Origin: JASFRI01 sp050115015
Lineage (GTDB): Bacteria > Acidobacteriota > Polarisedimenticolia > CBDVAL01
Assembly (NCBI GenBank): GCA_050115015.1
Contig: JASFRI010000074.1
Location: 1-13,095 of the forward strand
Reading direction: 5' to 3'
DNA length: 13,095 nucleotides
Position numbers and translations under genes: made by a program
Part shown: in pieces, positions 7,026 through 13,095 of the stretch
Layout of the letters: each line of letters opens with the position of its first letter
How positions within the stretch are numbered: position 1 is the stretch's first letter
The notes under the pieces: generated by a model
What the model saw: the letters and a program-made list of their open reading frames with translations, nothing else
Told to the model about the DNA's origin: nothing
Databases searched by the model: none

Positions 7026-9507
7026 ACCCCGGGCGGCGGGCCCGGTGCTCGCCGGGTGGATCGCCCGCCATCCCCTCCGGGCGCTGGGGCTGGGCCTGCT
7101 GGCCGGGCTGGTGGCGCTGCCCTTCGCCCTCCGGGTACACATCGTCGCCGATCTCTCCTCGATGCTGCCCTCGGGGGAGGCCGCCTTCGACGACTACCGC
7201 GAGTTCCTGGAGACCTTCGGCGGCGCCGAGAGCCTGTTCGTCGGCGTCCGGGCCCTGCCCGGGGAGGCGGTCGACGGGGAGGACCTGGCGGCCGCCGCCG
7301 AGGTGCTGGCGGACCGGCTCTCGGCGCACACGGCGGTGCGGTCGGCGCGGGCGGGGATCCTCCCGGAGTCCGAGAGCTTCTTCCTGGACGAGGTCCTCCC
7401 ACGGGCGATCCTGTTCACGGATCCGGAGGACGACGCCGCGGTGCGCCGCCGGCTCGAGCCCGAGGCCATCCGGGAGCGGGTCCGGCTCCTGCACGAGGAG
7501 CTGCTCGGCCCCATGGGAGGGGTCGCGGGGACGCTGGCCCGGCGCGATCCGCTCGGGCTCGCGCCATGGATGGCCGGGCTGCGGGACGCGCCGGCCGGGA
7601 TGGACGCCCTGACCGGCTCGTTCCTGTCGCCGGAACGGGACATGGCGCTCGTGGTGGCTGCCCCGGCGAGCTCGGAGCTCGACGTGGCGTCCGGGCGACG
7701 CGTCCAGGAGGCGCTCGACGAGGCCAGCGCGGCCACCCGCCTGGAGACCGGGCTTCCCATCGAGTTCCTGGCCGTCGGCGGGCCGCTCTACGCCGTGCAG
7801 GACGAGGCCGCGCTTCGCGCGGATCTGATCGACACCGGCACCGCCTCCCTGCTCCTCGTCCTGGTCATCCTGATCCTGGCCTCCGGCGGCCTGCAGGTAC
7901 CCGTCGCGGCGCTGGCGGCTGTGGGCCTCGGAGCCGTGTGGACCCTGGGCATCCTCGGGGAGCTGCGGGGCTCCGTGACGGCGGTCGGCGTCGGCTTCGC
8001 CGCGGTCCTCATCGGCCTCGGCGTCGACTACGTCGTGCATGGCGGAGGGGAGTTCCGGTCCCGGCTCGCGGCGGGCGACCCGCGGGAAAGGGCGCTTTGC
8101 CGGACCTTCCGGCTGACGGGGCCGGGGATCCTCGCCTCCGCGCTGACCACCTTCGCCGGCTTCGGTTGCCTCGCCTTCGCCCGGTTCCGGCCGCTGCGGG
8201 AGCTGGGCCTCACGGTGGCCATCGGGATCGGCGCGATCCTCGTGGCGACGGTCCTGGCGGGATCTTCCCTGCTCGTCCTCATGTCGCGCACGGGGGAGCG
8301 CTCCTGGTCGCTCGGCCCCGCGGCAGGCCGCCTGCTGGCCCGGATCGCCCGCCTGTGCCGGGCGCACCCCGTGCCGGTCCTGGCGCTTGCGGCGGGGATG
8401 TCGGTGCTCGCGGGGTGGGGCCTGGCCCGGGCGCGCCTCGACCCCGACCCGCGCCGACTCCGGCCCGAGAGCCATCCCGCCCTGGCGGCCGAGGCGGCGC
8501 TCTCCCGGGCGTTCTCCCTCCAGTTCGAGACCTCGACGCTGATGGTCCCGGGCCGGGACCTGGGGGAGGCCCTGGACCGGGCCGCCGCCCTGCGGGCGCG
8601 GCTCCGGGACCTCCTCGAGGAGGAGGCGAGCATCCAGTCCCCCTCGGACTGGCTGCTGCTCGGGGCGCGGCTCCGCGAGCGGGTCGCCGCCGTGCAGGCG
8701 CTGCCGCTGGCGGAGGCGGTACGGGCGCTGCGCCGAGAGCTGGATGCCGACGGCTTCCGGGTGGAGCCCTTCGAGCCGGCCCTCCGGAGCCTGGAGGCCC
8801 TGGCCCGCGGCGAGGTGCCGCCCTCCCCTCCCCGATCCTCCTGGCCCGACTGGCTCCGAGAGTCGATCCGGGAGCGGGAGGACGGCGCCGTCGTGGCGAT
8901 CCGCCTGCGGCTTCCCGAGGAGCGCTGGCCGGTGGGGCCGCCGGGCCCCGTCCTGGAGGATCTGGCGGGGATCGCCCCGGGGATGGCGCTGGCCTCGGCG
9001 GGCCGCGTGGGCGCGGCCCTGCGACGCGTGGCCCTCGGGGACCTCTCCCGCCTCGGCGGGATCGCCGCGGCGATCGTCGGCGTGGCGGTGCTGCTCGGGT
9101 TCCGCGGCCGCCCCATCCCGGCGCTCCTCGCCGTGCTGCCCGTGCTGCTGGGATCCCTCTGGACCTTCGGGATCTGGGGGACCCTCGACGTCCCGCTGGA
9201 TCTGTTCTGCCTGGCGGTCCTGCCGGTGATGCTGGGGATCGGCGTGGACGACGGCCTCCACGTCCTGCACCGCACACGGGCCTCCCCGTCGGGCGGCATC
9301 GTCTCCTCGGTGGAAGGCGCCGGGGCGGCGATGGTGGTGACGACGTTGACGACGGCCGCCGGATTCGGGAGTCTGTACCTGTCGCACGTGCCCGGCCTGC
9401 GGAACGGCGGGACGATGATCGCCGTGGGCGTCCTGCTGACGCTGCTGGTCACGGTATCGGTGGTACCGGCCCTGGCGGGCCTCGGGGAGCGTCGGAGGAG
9501 AGGATGA
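7012..9507 (+). CDS. MMPL/RND-family exporter
   Basis: The 831-residue inner-membrane protein has the two-fold RND/MMPL architecture. One N-terminal helix (about 23-40) precedes a large periplasmic loop; a first helix bundle (about 276-425) contains GVDY with D339; a further helix (about 453-470) precedes a second periplasmic loop; and a last bundle (about 682-827) contains GIGVDDGLH with D746. The Asp residues in the two GVD motifs fit the proton-relay position of this family. Many aryl polyene loci encode an MMPL exporter, so moving the lipidated polyene or its precursor across the inner membrane is the likely job. The GTG at 7012 overlaps the ketoreductase by 14 nt and has no clear ribosome binding site; a GTG at 7045 is an alternative. 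The 3' end overlaps the acyltransferase as ATGA. Confidence 0.9.
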   Translation: MPPPEPRAAGPVLAGWIARHPLRALGLGLLAGLVALPFALRVHIVADLSSMLPSGEAAFDDYREFLETFGGAESLFVGVRALPGEAVDGEDLAAAAEVLADRLSAHTAVRSARAGILPESESFFLDEVLPRAILFTDPEDDAAVRRRLEPEAIRERVRLLHEELLGPMGGVAGTLARRDPLGLAPWMAGLRDAPAGMDALTGSFLSPERDMALVVAAPASSELDVASGRRVQEALDEASAATRLETGLPIEFLAVGGPLYAVQDEAALRADLIDTGTASLLLVLVILILASGGLQVPVAALAAVGLGAVWTLGILGELRGSVTAVGVGFAAVLIGLGVDYVVHGGGEFRSRLAAGDPRERALCRTFRLTGPGILASALTTFAGFGCLAFARFRPLRELGLTVAIGIGAILVATVLAGSSLLVLMSRTGERSWSLGPAAGRLLARIARLCRAHPVPVLALAAGMSVLAGWGLARARLDPDPRRLRPESHPALAAEAALSRAFSLQFETSTLMVPGRDLGEALDRAAALRARLRDLLEEEASIQSPSDWLLLGARLRERVAAVQALPLAEAVRALRRELDADGFRVEPFEPALRSLEALARGEVPPSPPRSSWPDWLRESIREREDGAVVAIRLRLPEERWPVGPPGPVLEDLAGIAPGMALASAGRVGAALRRVALGDLSRLGGIAAAIVGVAVLLGFRGRPIPALLAVLPVLLGSLWTFGIWGTLDVPLDLFCLAVLPVMLGIGVDDGLHVLHRTRASPSGGIVSSVEGAGAAMVVTTLTTAAGFGSLYLSHVPGLRNGGTMIAVGVLLTLLVTVSVVPALAGLGERRRRG

Positions 9508-10481
9508 CCGGAGAGGCGGCAGCACCACCCCACGCGCCGCGGGTGGGAACCCTCCGGCGGCTGCTCGGGCCGCTCCACGTCACCGGCGTCTTCTGGTACC
9601 GGTTCCACCGCTTCGGCGCCACGCGTCCCCGCTGGGTGATCGTCCCGTTCCTGACGCTGTTCACCGGGTTCTTCTTCCTCTTCCTATTCCGCATCCGCGG
9701 GGCCATCGACCGCAACCTCGTCCCGGTGCTCGGTCCCTGCGGCTGGCCCCGTCGCCAGGTCCGGATCTTCCGCACCCTGTGGAGCTTCGCCTGGTGTCTC
9801 ACCGAGCGCTACGAGCAGGGGGTCCCCGGACGGGAGGTGCGGACCACGGTGGAGGGGCTGGAGCACTGGACGGGGGCCCTGGCGAGCGACGAGGGGTTCA
9901 TCCTGGCCACGGCGCACCTGGGGAACTGGGAGGTCGGCTCGGCGATCCCCGCCACGGAGGAGGGCCGGGAGATCCACATCGTGCGGGAGGAGGAGATGGA
10001 CCCCCGCGCCCAGAGGTTCGTGGAGCAGGTCACCGAGGAGCACGCGGTGCCGGGGCAGGTGACCCACTTCGCCGGCCGGGAGCCGGCCCTCGGCATCGCG
10101 CTGCTTGCGGCGCTACGCCGGGGCGCGCTGGTGGCGCTGCAGGCGGATCGTCCACGGACCCGGGGCAGCGTCACGACGACACGCATGTTCGGCCGGCCGT
10201 ACGGGATCCCGGAGGGCCTGCTGGCGCTGGCCCGTGCCGCCGGCGTCCGGGTGCTCCCCGTGTTCGTGTTCCGGGAGGGGCGCCTGCGCTACCGGGTCGC
10301 CATGCGGCCCCCGGTCCAGGTGCCGCGCACCGAGGACCGCGAGGCGGACTTCCGCGCTGCTGCGGCGGCGCTCGCGGGGGAGATCGAGTGGGCGATCCGC
10401 CGGCGCCCGCACCAGTGGTTCTGCTTCGGCGACGTGTGGGGCGGGACGGACGGAGCTCAGTCCACCGCCAGGGGCACGTAG
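9504..10481 (+). CDS. LpxL/LpxM-like lysophospholipid/lipid A acyltransferase
   Basis: The 325-residue protein resembles the LpxL/HtrB family (PF03279). It has an N-terminal transmembrane segment (about 44-62) and the catalytic HxxxxE motif H138-LGNW-E143 in ATAHLGNWE. Downstream are LVALQADRP and FGRPYGIPEG, family motifs of the acyl-ACP/acceptor site, and WFCFGDVW near the C-terminus in the place of the usual QWxWxxxRW-like end. It acts at the inner-membrane cytoplasmic face, transferring an acyl group from ACP to a lipid acceptor. In this context the acyl group may be the polyene, anchoring it to a membrane lipid. The ATG at 9504 has a strong GGAGGAGAGG ribosome binding site and overlaps the exporter as ATGA. 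Its last 25 bases overlap the convergent gene at 10457. Confidence 0.88.
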   Translation: MTGEAAAPPHAPRVGTLRRLLGPLHVTGVFWYRFHRFGATRPRWVIVPFLTLFTGFFFLFLFRIRGAIDRNLVPVLGPCGWPRRQVRIFRTLWSFAWCLTERYEQGVPGREVRTTVEGLEHWTGALASDEGFILATAHLGNWEVGSAIPATEEGREIHIVREEEMDPRAQRFVEQVTEEHAVPGQVTHFAGREPALGIALLAALRRGALVALQADRPRTRGSVTTTRMFGRPYGIPEGLLALARAAGVRVLPVFVFREGRLRYRVAMRPPVQVPRTEDREADFRAAAAALAGEIEWAIRRRPHQWFCFGDVWGGTDGAQSTARGT

Positions 10482-11395
10482 GTCGCCGCCTGGAGGTCCG
10501 CCATCGTCTCGAACCGGCTCTGCACCTGGAAGAACTGGACCGCGGGGACCACCCCCACCTTCTCCGTCATCAGGTCGAGGTACTTCCGGCGCAGGGCCAG
10601 GCGCTCGTCCTCGATCTGAAAGAGGCGCTCCGAGAGGGCGCGGGCCTCGTCCGCGGTGAAGTTCTGGTAGACCCTCTTGTAGTCGGCGAGGAGCTTGCGG
10701 CGCTCCTTGCGGATCTTGGCCTCCTCCTTGTCGTGGGCCGACTTCAGGGCGTCGAACTCCCGGGCCTCGTCGCCGTCGAGCTTGACGAGCTCCGCCAGGG
10801 CCGTGTCCCGCGCCGGGATCAGGTCCCCCTTCATCGTCTCGAAGAACTCCTGGATCTTCGCGGCCTGGGCGGCGGCGTCGGACTCCTCCCCGTGGGAGGC
10901 GAGCGGGACCGCCGCGAACACCTTCACCAGGGCCATGGTCTCGAACTGCCCCTGGAGCTGCAGGAAGCGCGCCGCGGTCCCCGGCGACACCCGCTCCGCC
11001 ATGATGTCGAAGTACTTCCTGTGGAGGGAGATGCGATCCTGCTCCAGTCCGAACGTGCGCTTCGCCAGGGGGGCCGCGATCTCCGGCGTCAGGCGGTCAT
11101 AGACCTTCGCGAAGTCCCGGATCAGGTCGCGGCGCCGGGCGGCGAGCTCGGCGAGCTGCTGATCGTAATCGCTCTTCAGCGACCAGAAGGTCTCGGACTC
11201 CGTCGCGTCCATCTCCATCAGCGTCCGGAGGGCCGCGTCGCGCCGGGCGGCGAGGTCCGACTGGATGGCCGTCAGGTAGCGGTCCAGGGCCTCCGGGTTC
11301 GCCGGCGGCGCATCCTGGGCGGGGGCCGGGAGGGACAGGATCAAGGCTGCCACCGGCATGAGCGTGCGGACGAGCGACGTGACGACTCTACGCAT
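10457..11395 (-). CDS. Secreted Spy/CpxP-like helical protein with internal tandem duplication
   Basis: The 312-residue protein starts with a Sec signal peptide (basic MRRVVTSLVR, hydrophobic 12-22, likely cleavage after A26 in PAPA/QDAP). The mature part is two copies of a charged helical unit, residues 37-166 and 181-310, which align without gaps at an offset of 144 with about 49 of 130 identities by hand count. Each unit contains an FW/EF-x-LKS segment, an RR-D/K-L segment, VY-x-x-x-T, RKY-x-D-x-M and FETMA, and ends in VPLA. The unit resembles a common family of single-copy periplasmic proteins of 170-190 residues that look like Spy/LTXXQ chaperones; the exact function is unknown. ATG 11395 is chosen because GGAGGT lies just upstream; the in-frame ATG at 11410 would overlap that site. 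There is no Cys or enzymatic motif. It is convergent with the polyketide operon. Confidence 0.85.
   Translation of the reverse strand: MRRVVTSLVRTLMPVAALILSLPAPAQDAPPANPEALDRYLTAIQSDLAARRDAALRTLMEMDATESETFWSLKSDYDQQLAELAARRRDLIRDFAKVYDRLTPEIAAPLAKRTFGLEQDRISLHRKYFDIMAERVSPGTAARFLQLQGQFETMALVKVFAAVPLASHGEESDAAAQAAKIQEFFETMKGDLIPARDTALAELVKLDGDEAREFDALKSAHDKEEAKIRKERRKLLADYKRVYQNFTADEARALSERLFQIEDERLALRRKYLDLMTEKVGVVPAVQFFQVQSRFETMADLQAATYVPLAVD
10466..10855 (-). repeat. Second copy of the 130-residue protein repeat
   Basis: This segment encodes residues 181-310 of the Spy-like protein. It aligns gap-free with residues 37-166; shared landmarks are LKS (217-219), VY (242-243), RKY (270-272), FETMA (295-299) and VPLA (307-310). 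Confidence 0.85.
10898..11287 (-). repeat. First copy of the 130-residue protein repeat
   Basis: This segment encodes residues 37-166 of the Spy-like protein, with landmarks LKS (73-75), VY (98-99), RKY (126-128), FETMA (151-155) and VPLA (163-166), each exactly 144 residues before its partner in copy two. A 14-residue linker rich in Ser, Glu and Ala separates the copies. Confidence 0.85.
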
Positions 11396-11409
11396 GACAA
11401 CTACCTCCA

Positions 11410-11423
11410 TTGTCGGTTGTCGG
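11410..11423. repeat. Tandem 7-bp repeat TTGTCGG x2 in the leader of the Spy-like gene
   Basis: TTGTCGGTTGTCGG is a perfect two-copy direct repeat about 15 bp upstream of the ATG of the Spy-like gene, immediately before its ribosome binding site on the minus strand (CCGACAACCGACAA in gene sense). It lies between the candidate -10 (11464-11469) and the start codon. It could be an operator half-site pair or chance. Confidence 0.4.
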
Positions 11424-11463
11424 ATATGGCTGGCCCGCCGACGCCCCGGCGCGGCCGCGGAGC

Positions 11464-11469
11464 ATTCTA
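11464..11469 (-). promoter_or_regulatory. Candidate -10 element for the Spy-like gene
   Basis: On the minus strand this reads TAGAAT, five of six to the sigma-70 -10 consensus, in a small AT-rich island about 70 nt upstream of the start codon. It would give a leader of about 60 nt containing the TTGTCGG tandem repeat. No clear -35 is visible at 16-18 bp. Confidence 0.35.
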
Positions 11470-11514
11470 CCCCAGAAGCGGCGCCGAGGCCGGGCGGGAG
11501 GCCGTCCACTGCGG

Positions 11515-11520
11515 TAGGAT
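11515..11520 (+). promoter_or_regulatory. Candidate -10 element for the cytochrome c gene
   Basis: TAGGAT on the plus strand, within GCGGTAGGATCC, lies about 115 nt upstream of the cytochrome start. It resembles the other -10-like hexamers found only in intergenic DNA of this window. No recognisable -35 element is present, so the call rests on position and AT content. The rest of the 238-bp gap between the divergent genes shows nothing I can name. Confidence 0.3.
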
Positions 11521-11633
11521 CCGGGTGAGGCGAGGGAACGGTGGTTTCACCGTCCGGCCCCGCACCGGCCGGGGGAGGCCGGCGCGGCGCGCGGGCGCCC
11601 GCGCCCCGGCCCCGGGGCGAGTCGAGGTGTGCC

Positions 11634-12071
11634 ATGACCCGACGCCTTCTCCCCGCCGCATCCGTGCTGTTCCTGCTTTTCCTGCTGGCGGTCCCCGGCT
11701 GCGGCCGGGAGTCCTCCGCCTTCGTCCTTCCCGCCGGGGATCCCGCCGCGGGGAGGGACACCTTCGTCGAGCTCCAGTGCAACAGCTGCCACACCGTGGC
11801 CGGGGTGGACATGGCCCTCCCGGTGGCGGACCCGCCCGTGGGCGTCGATCTGGCGGTGGTCTCGCGGCGGCGCACGGACAGCGAGCTGGCGATGGCGATC
11901 ATCCATCCCGACCATGCGCTGGCGACCCGGTTCGCCAGCGGAGTGATGGACGTGCGGGGACACTCCCGGATGGGGGACTACAGTGACGTGATGTCCGTCC
12001 GCCAGCTGATCGACGTGGTGGCCTTCCTCAAGGCCCACGAGCAGCTCCCCGAGCCGATGGTGACGCCGTAG
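11634..12071 (+). CDS. Small membrane-anchored/periplasmic cytochrome c
   Basis: The 145-residue protein has an N-terminal signal (MTRRLL followed by hydrophobic 8-20) ending in VPGC at 20-23. This could be a lipobox with acylated C23, although Pro at -2 is atypical; otherwise it is an ordinary signal peptide or anchor. A single heme-binding CNSCH motif sits at 49-53. M113 in HSRMGDYS is the likely axial methionine, followed by the C-terminal helix MSVRQLIDVVAFL typical of class-I-like cytochromes. The role is periplasmic electron transfer; the partner is unknown. ATG 11634 is chosen for the GAGGT ribosome binding site at 11625-11629 and the signal peptide right after it; the open frame back to 11541 is Pro/Gly/Arg-rich and unlike a coding start. 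No functional link to the neighbouring polyketide genes is evident. Confidence 0.88.
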   Translation: MTRRLLPAASVLFLLFLLAVPGCGRESSAFVLPAGDPAAGRDTFVELQCNSCHTVAGVDMALPVADPPVGVDLAVVSRRRTDSELAMAIIHPDHALATRFASGVMDVRGHSRMGDYSDVMSVRQLIDVVAFLKAHEQLPEPMVTP

Positions 12072-12092
12072 GAGGACCGTGGGGACGACGCG

Positions 12093-12509
12093 TCAGGCGG
12101 ACCAGGTCGAGATGCGGCCGGCCGCCATCTCCTCGTCCCCGGCGCGGACGGTGAAGCAGTACATGGCGAGCGGGGGAGCGCTCCCCTCGAGCCGGACCTC
12201 CACCTGCAGCGGCCGGTCCGCGGGGAGCCTCCGGACCCGGAGCCGGACGTCCCGGGCCCGCACGAGGTAGCCCTCGACTGCACCGCCGGGCCCGCTTCCG
12301 GAGGCGCGCCCGGCATGGTGCGCGGCGGCGGCCTGTGCCGCGAGCTCCAGGGCGACCATGGCCGGCGCTCCCCCGGGATCTGCCAGCGGCGATGCTCCAC
12401 CGATCGTCGCCGCGCACGTCAGGGATGTCTCGTCACCCTCGAGCACCTCCCGCAGCAGGGCCATCGAGCCGGAATGGGGCAGCAGCTCCCGGGGGTCGGG
12501 GAACGGCAT
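12093..12509 (-). CDS. Hotdog-fold 3-hydroxyacyl-ACP dehydratase-like protein (COG4706/ApeP-like)
   Basis: The 138-residue protein resembles the COG4706 hotdog family, which includes the dehydratases of aryl polyene clusters. It begins with LLPHSGSMALL at 9-19 (the PH-x-x-x-M entrance of FabZ/ApeP-like proteins). The central helix PAMVALELAAQAAAAHHAG at 49-67 contains E55, equivalent to the catalytic acid of FabZ EAMAQ. The catalytic His of FabZ (GHFP) is not present in the corresponding ADPGGAP segment, as is common in this subfamily. It would dehydrate the 3-hydroxyacyl chain after the FabG step. The ATG has a GGAGGAG ribosome binding site and shares one base (TGATG) with the permease stop, implying translational coupling. 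It ends 21 bp from the convergent cytochrome gene with no hairpin visible. It is separated from the main operon by two unrelated genes. Confidence 0.82.
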   Translation of the reverse strand: MPFPDPRELLPHSGSMALLREVLEGDETSLTCAATIGGASPLADPGGAPAMVALELAAQAAAAHHAGRASGSGPGGAVEGYLVRARDVRLRVRRLPADRPLQVEVRLEGSAPPLAMYCFTVRAGDEEMAAGRISTWSA

Positions 12510-13095
12510 CACGCTCCTCCGCCGCGTTCCGAGTGGTCGGGAATGGCCGGCCCGAGGAGGACGGCCAGCCACCGGGTGGACTCGCTGCTCTCCAGACCGA
12601 TCTTGAAGGTCATCGTCAGGGGGACCGACAGCAGCATGCCCACCGGCCCGAAGACGAACCCCCAGAACAGCAGCGAGATGAACACCACCAGCGGTGACAG
12701 CCCGAGACCTCGTCCCATCAGCCGGGGTTCGATCAGGTTCCCCATCACCAGGTTGATCGCCAGGTAGCCGAGGGCCACCGTCAGTGCCCGCGCCGGGCCG
12801 AACTGGACCAGGGACAGCAGGATCGGGGGCAGCGCCGCGATGATCGATCCGACGCTCGGAATGTAGTTGAGCAGGAAGGCCAGCAGGGCCCACAGCAGCG
12901 GGTAGTCGACGCCCAGGAGCGCGACCCAGACGCCGGCCAGGGTGCCGGTCACCAGGCTGACCGCGGTCTTCAGGCCCAGGTACCGCCTCAGGTTCGCGGA
13001 GAAGGTGCCGAACCGGTCCAGGGATCTTTCCCCGAAGGCGCGGGCGAGCTTCTGCGGAAACGTGGAGGCCTCCAAGAGGATGAACACCACGGTCA
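12509..13095 (-). CDS. AI-2E family transporter (PF01594), 5' truncated by window edge
   Basis: The visible 194 codons are the C-terminal part of an AI-2E/PerM-type integral membrane protein. Landmarks are the hydrophobic pair LVTGTLAGVWVALLGV and LLWALLAFLLNYIPSVGSI (the NYIP motif is characteristic), followed by PPILLSLVQFG, NLIEPRLMGRGLGLSP and LLFWGFVFGPVGMLLSVPL, all family hallmarks. Full-length members have about 350 residues, so roughly half lies outside the window. The frame is open to base 13095; the GTG at 13090 falls inside a conserved hydrophobic stretch and is not the true start. Family members export diverse small molecules or ions, and the autoinducer-2 role holds for few of them. 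Coupling to the dehydratase gene by a one-base overlap might link it to polyene or fatty-acid metabolism, but this is speculative. Confidence 0.9.
   Translation of the reverse strand, partial: TVVFILLEASTFPQKLARAFGERSLDRFGTFSANLRRYLGLKTAVSLVTGTLAGVWVALLGVDYPLLWALLAFLLNYIPSVGSIIAALPPILLSLVQFGPARALTVALGYLAINLVMGNLIEPRLMGRGLGLSPLVVFISLLFWGFVFGPVGMLLSVPLTMTFKIGLESSESTRWLAVLLGPAIPDHSERGGGA

Noticed and set aside
6982..9528. 848-codon open frame on the minus strand opposite the exporter
   Set aside because: It is longer than the exporter but Arg/Gly/Pro/Gln/His-rich without domains or membrane helices. It is a high-GC shadow; the plus-strand frame has clear MMPL helices and GVD motifs.
11541..11633. 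Longer start for the cytochrome c
   Set aside because: The 31 extra residues are Pro/Gly/Arg-rich and would bury the signal peptide; ATG 11634 has a ribosome binding site and starts the signal sequence.
12072..12092. Bidirectional terminator between the convergent cytochrome and dehydratase genes
   Set aside because: Only 21 bp, with no stable stem-loop or T-run.
1..13095. tRNA, rRNA, CRISPR, insertion sequence or attachment site
   Set aside because: No cloverleaf, spaced direct-repeat array, transposase motif or flanking terminal repeats were seen; composition is even across the window.

Overview
The window is very GC-rich, densely packed DNA from a Gram-negative bacterium. Signs of this are an LpxL-type acyltransferase, an MMPL/RND exporter, a periplasmic Spy/CpxP-like protein and a class-I-like cytochrome c. 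Gene content and promoter-like TAGAAT/TAGGAT hexamers in the few AT-rich patches suggest a proteobacterium, perhaps gammaproteobacterial; this is an inference and no taxonomic marker is present.

Layout: (1) 31-1431, minus strand: an acyl/aryl-CoA ligase-like adenylating enzyme, possibly coupled by a GTGA overlap to a further minus-strand gene running off the left edge. (2) 1502-10481, plus strand: eight genes packed as one operon: halogenase-like flavoprotein, acyl carrier protein, ketosynthase, ketosynthase-like chain-length factor (KS-beta), GT2 glycosyltransferase, ketoreductase, MMPL exporter and LpxL-like acyltransferase. After the first gene, which is separated from the ACP by 12 nt, every junction overlaps, mostly as ATGA. 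(3) 10457-11395, minus strand: a secreted Spy-like protein made of two gap-free copies of one 130-residue unit, overlapping the operon's last gene tail to tail. (4) 11634-12071, plus strand: a small lipoprotein-like cytochrome c. (5) 12093-13095, minus strand: a COG4706/ApeP-like hotdog dehydratase, translationally coupled to an upstream AI-2E family permease cut by the right edge.

Regions 1, 2 and the dehydratase form a compact aryl-polyene / xanthomonadin-like type II polyketide locus. By analogy with that family, the ligase would load an aryl acid, KS plus KS-beta would extend it with malonyl units on the ACP, and the ketoreductase and dehydratase would build the conjugated double bonds. 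The flavoprotein, which carries both sequence motifs of flavin-dependent halogenases, could halogenate the ring or chain. The GT2 and acyltransferase would attach the polyene to a sugar/lipid anchor, and the MMPL protein would move it toward the outer membrane. Within this window no second ACP, aryl-acid-forming enzyme (chorismatase or ammonia lyase), methyltransferase, thioesterase, LolA-like carrier or DUF3261 lipoprotein is visible; these may lie to the left.

Most notable are the KS-beta, which has lost all three catalytic residues and has Glu where chain-length factors usually have Gln; the halogenase-like enzyme as first gene of the operon; a Lys-to-Gln change in the ligase P-loop; and the internally duplicated Spy-like protein.
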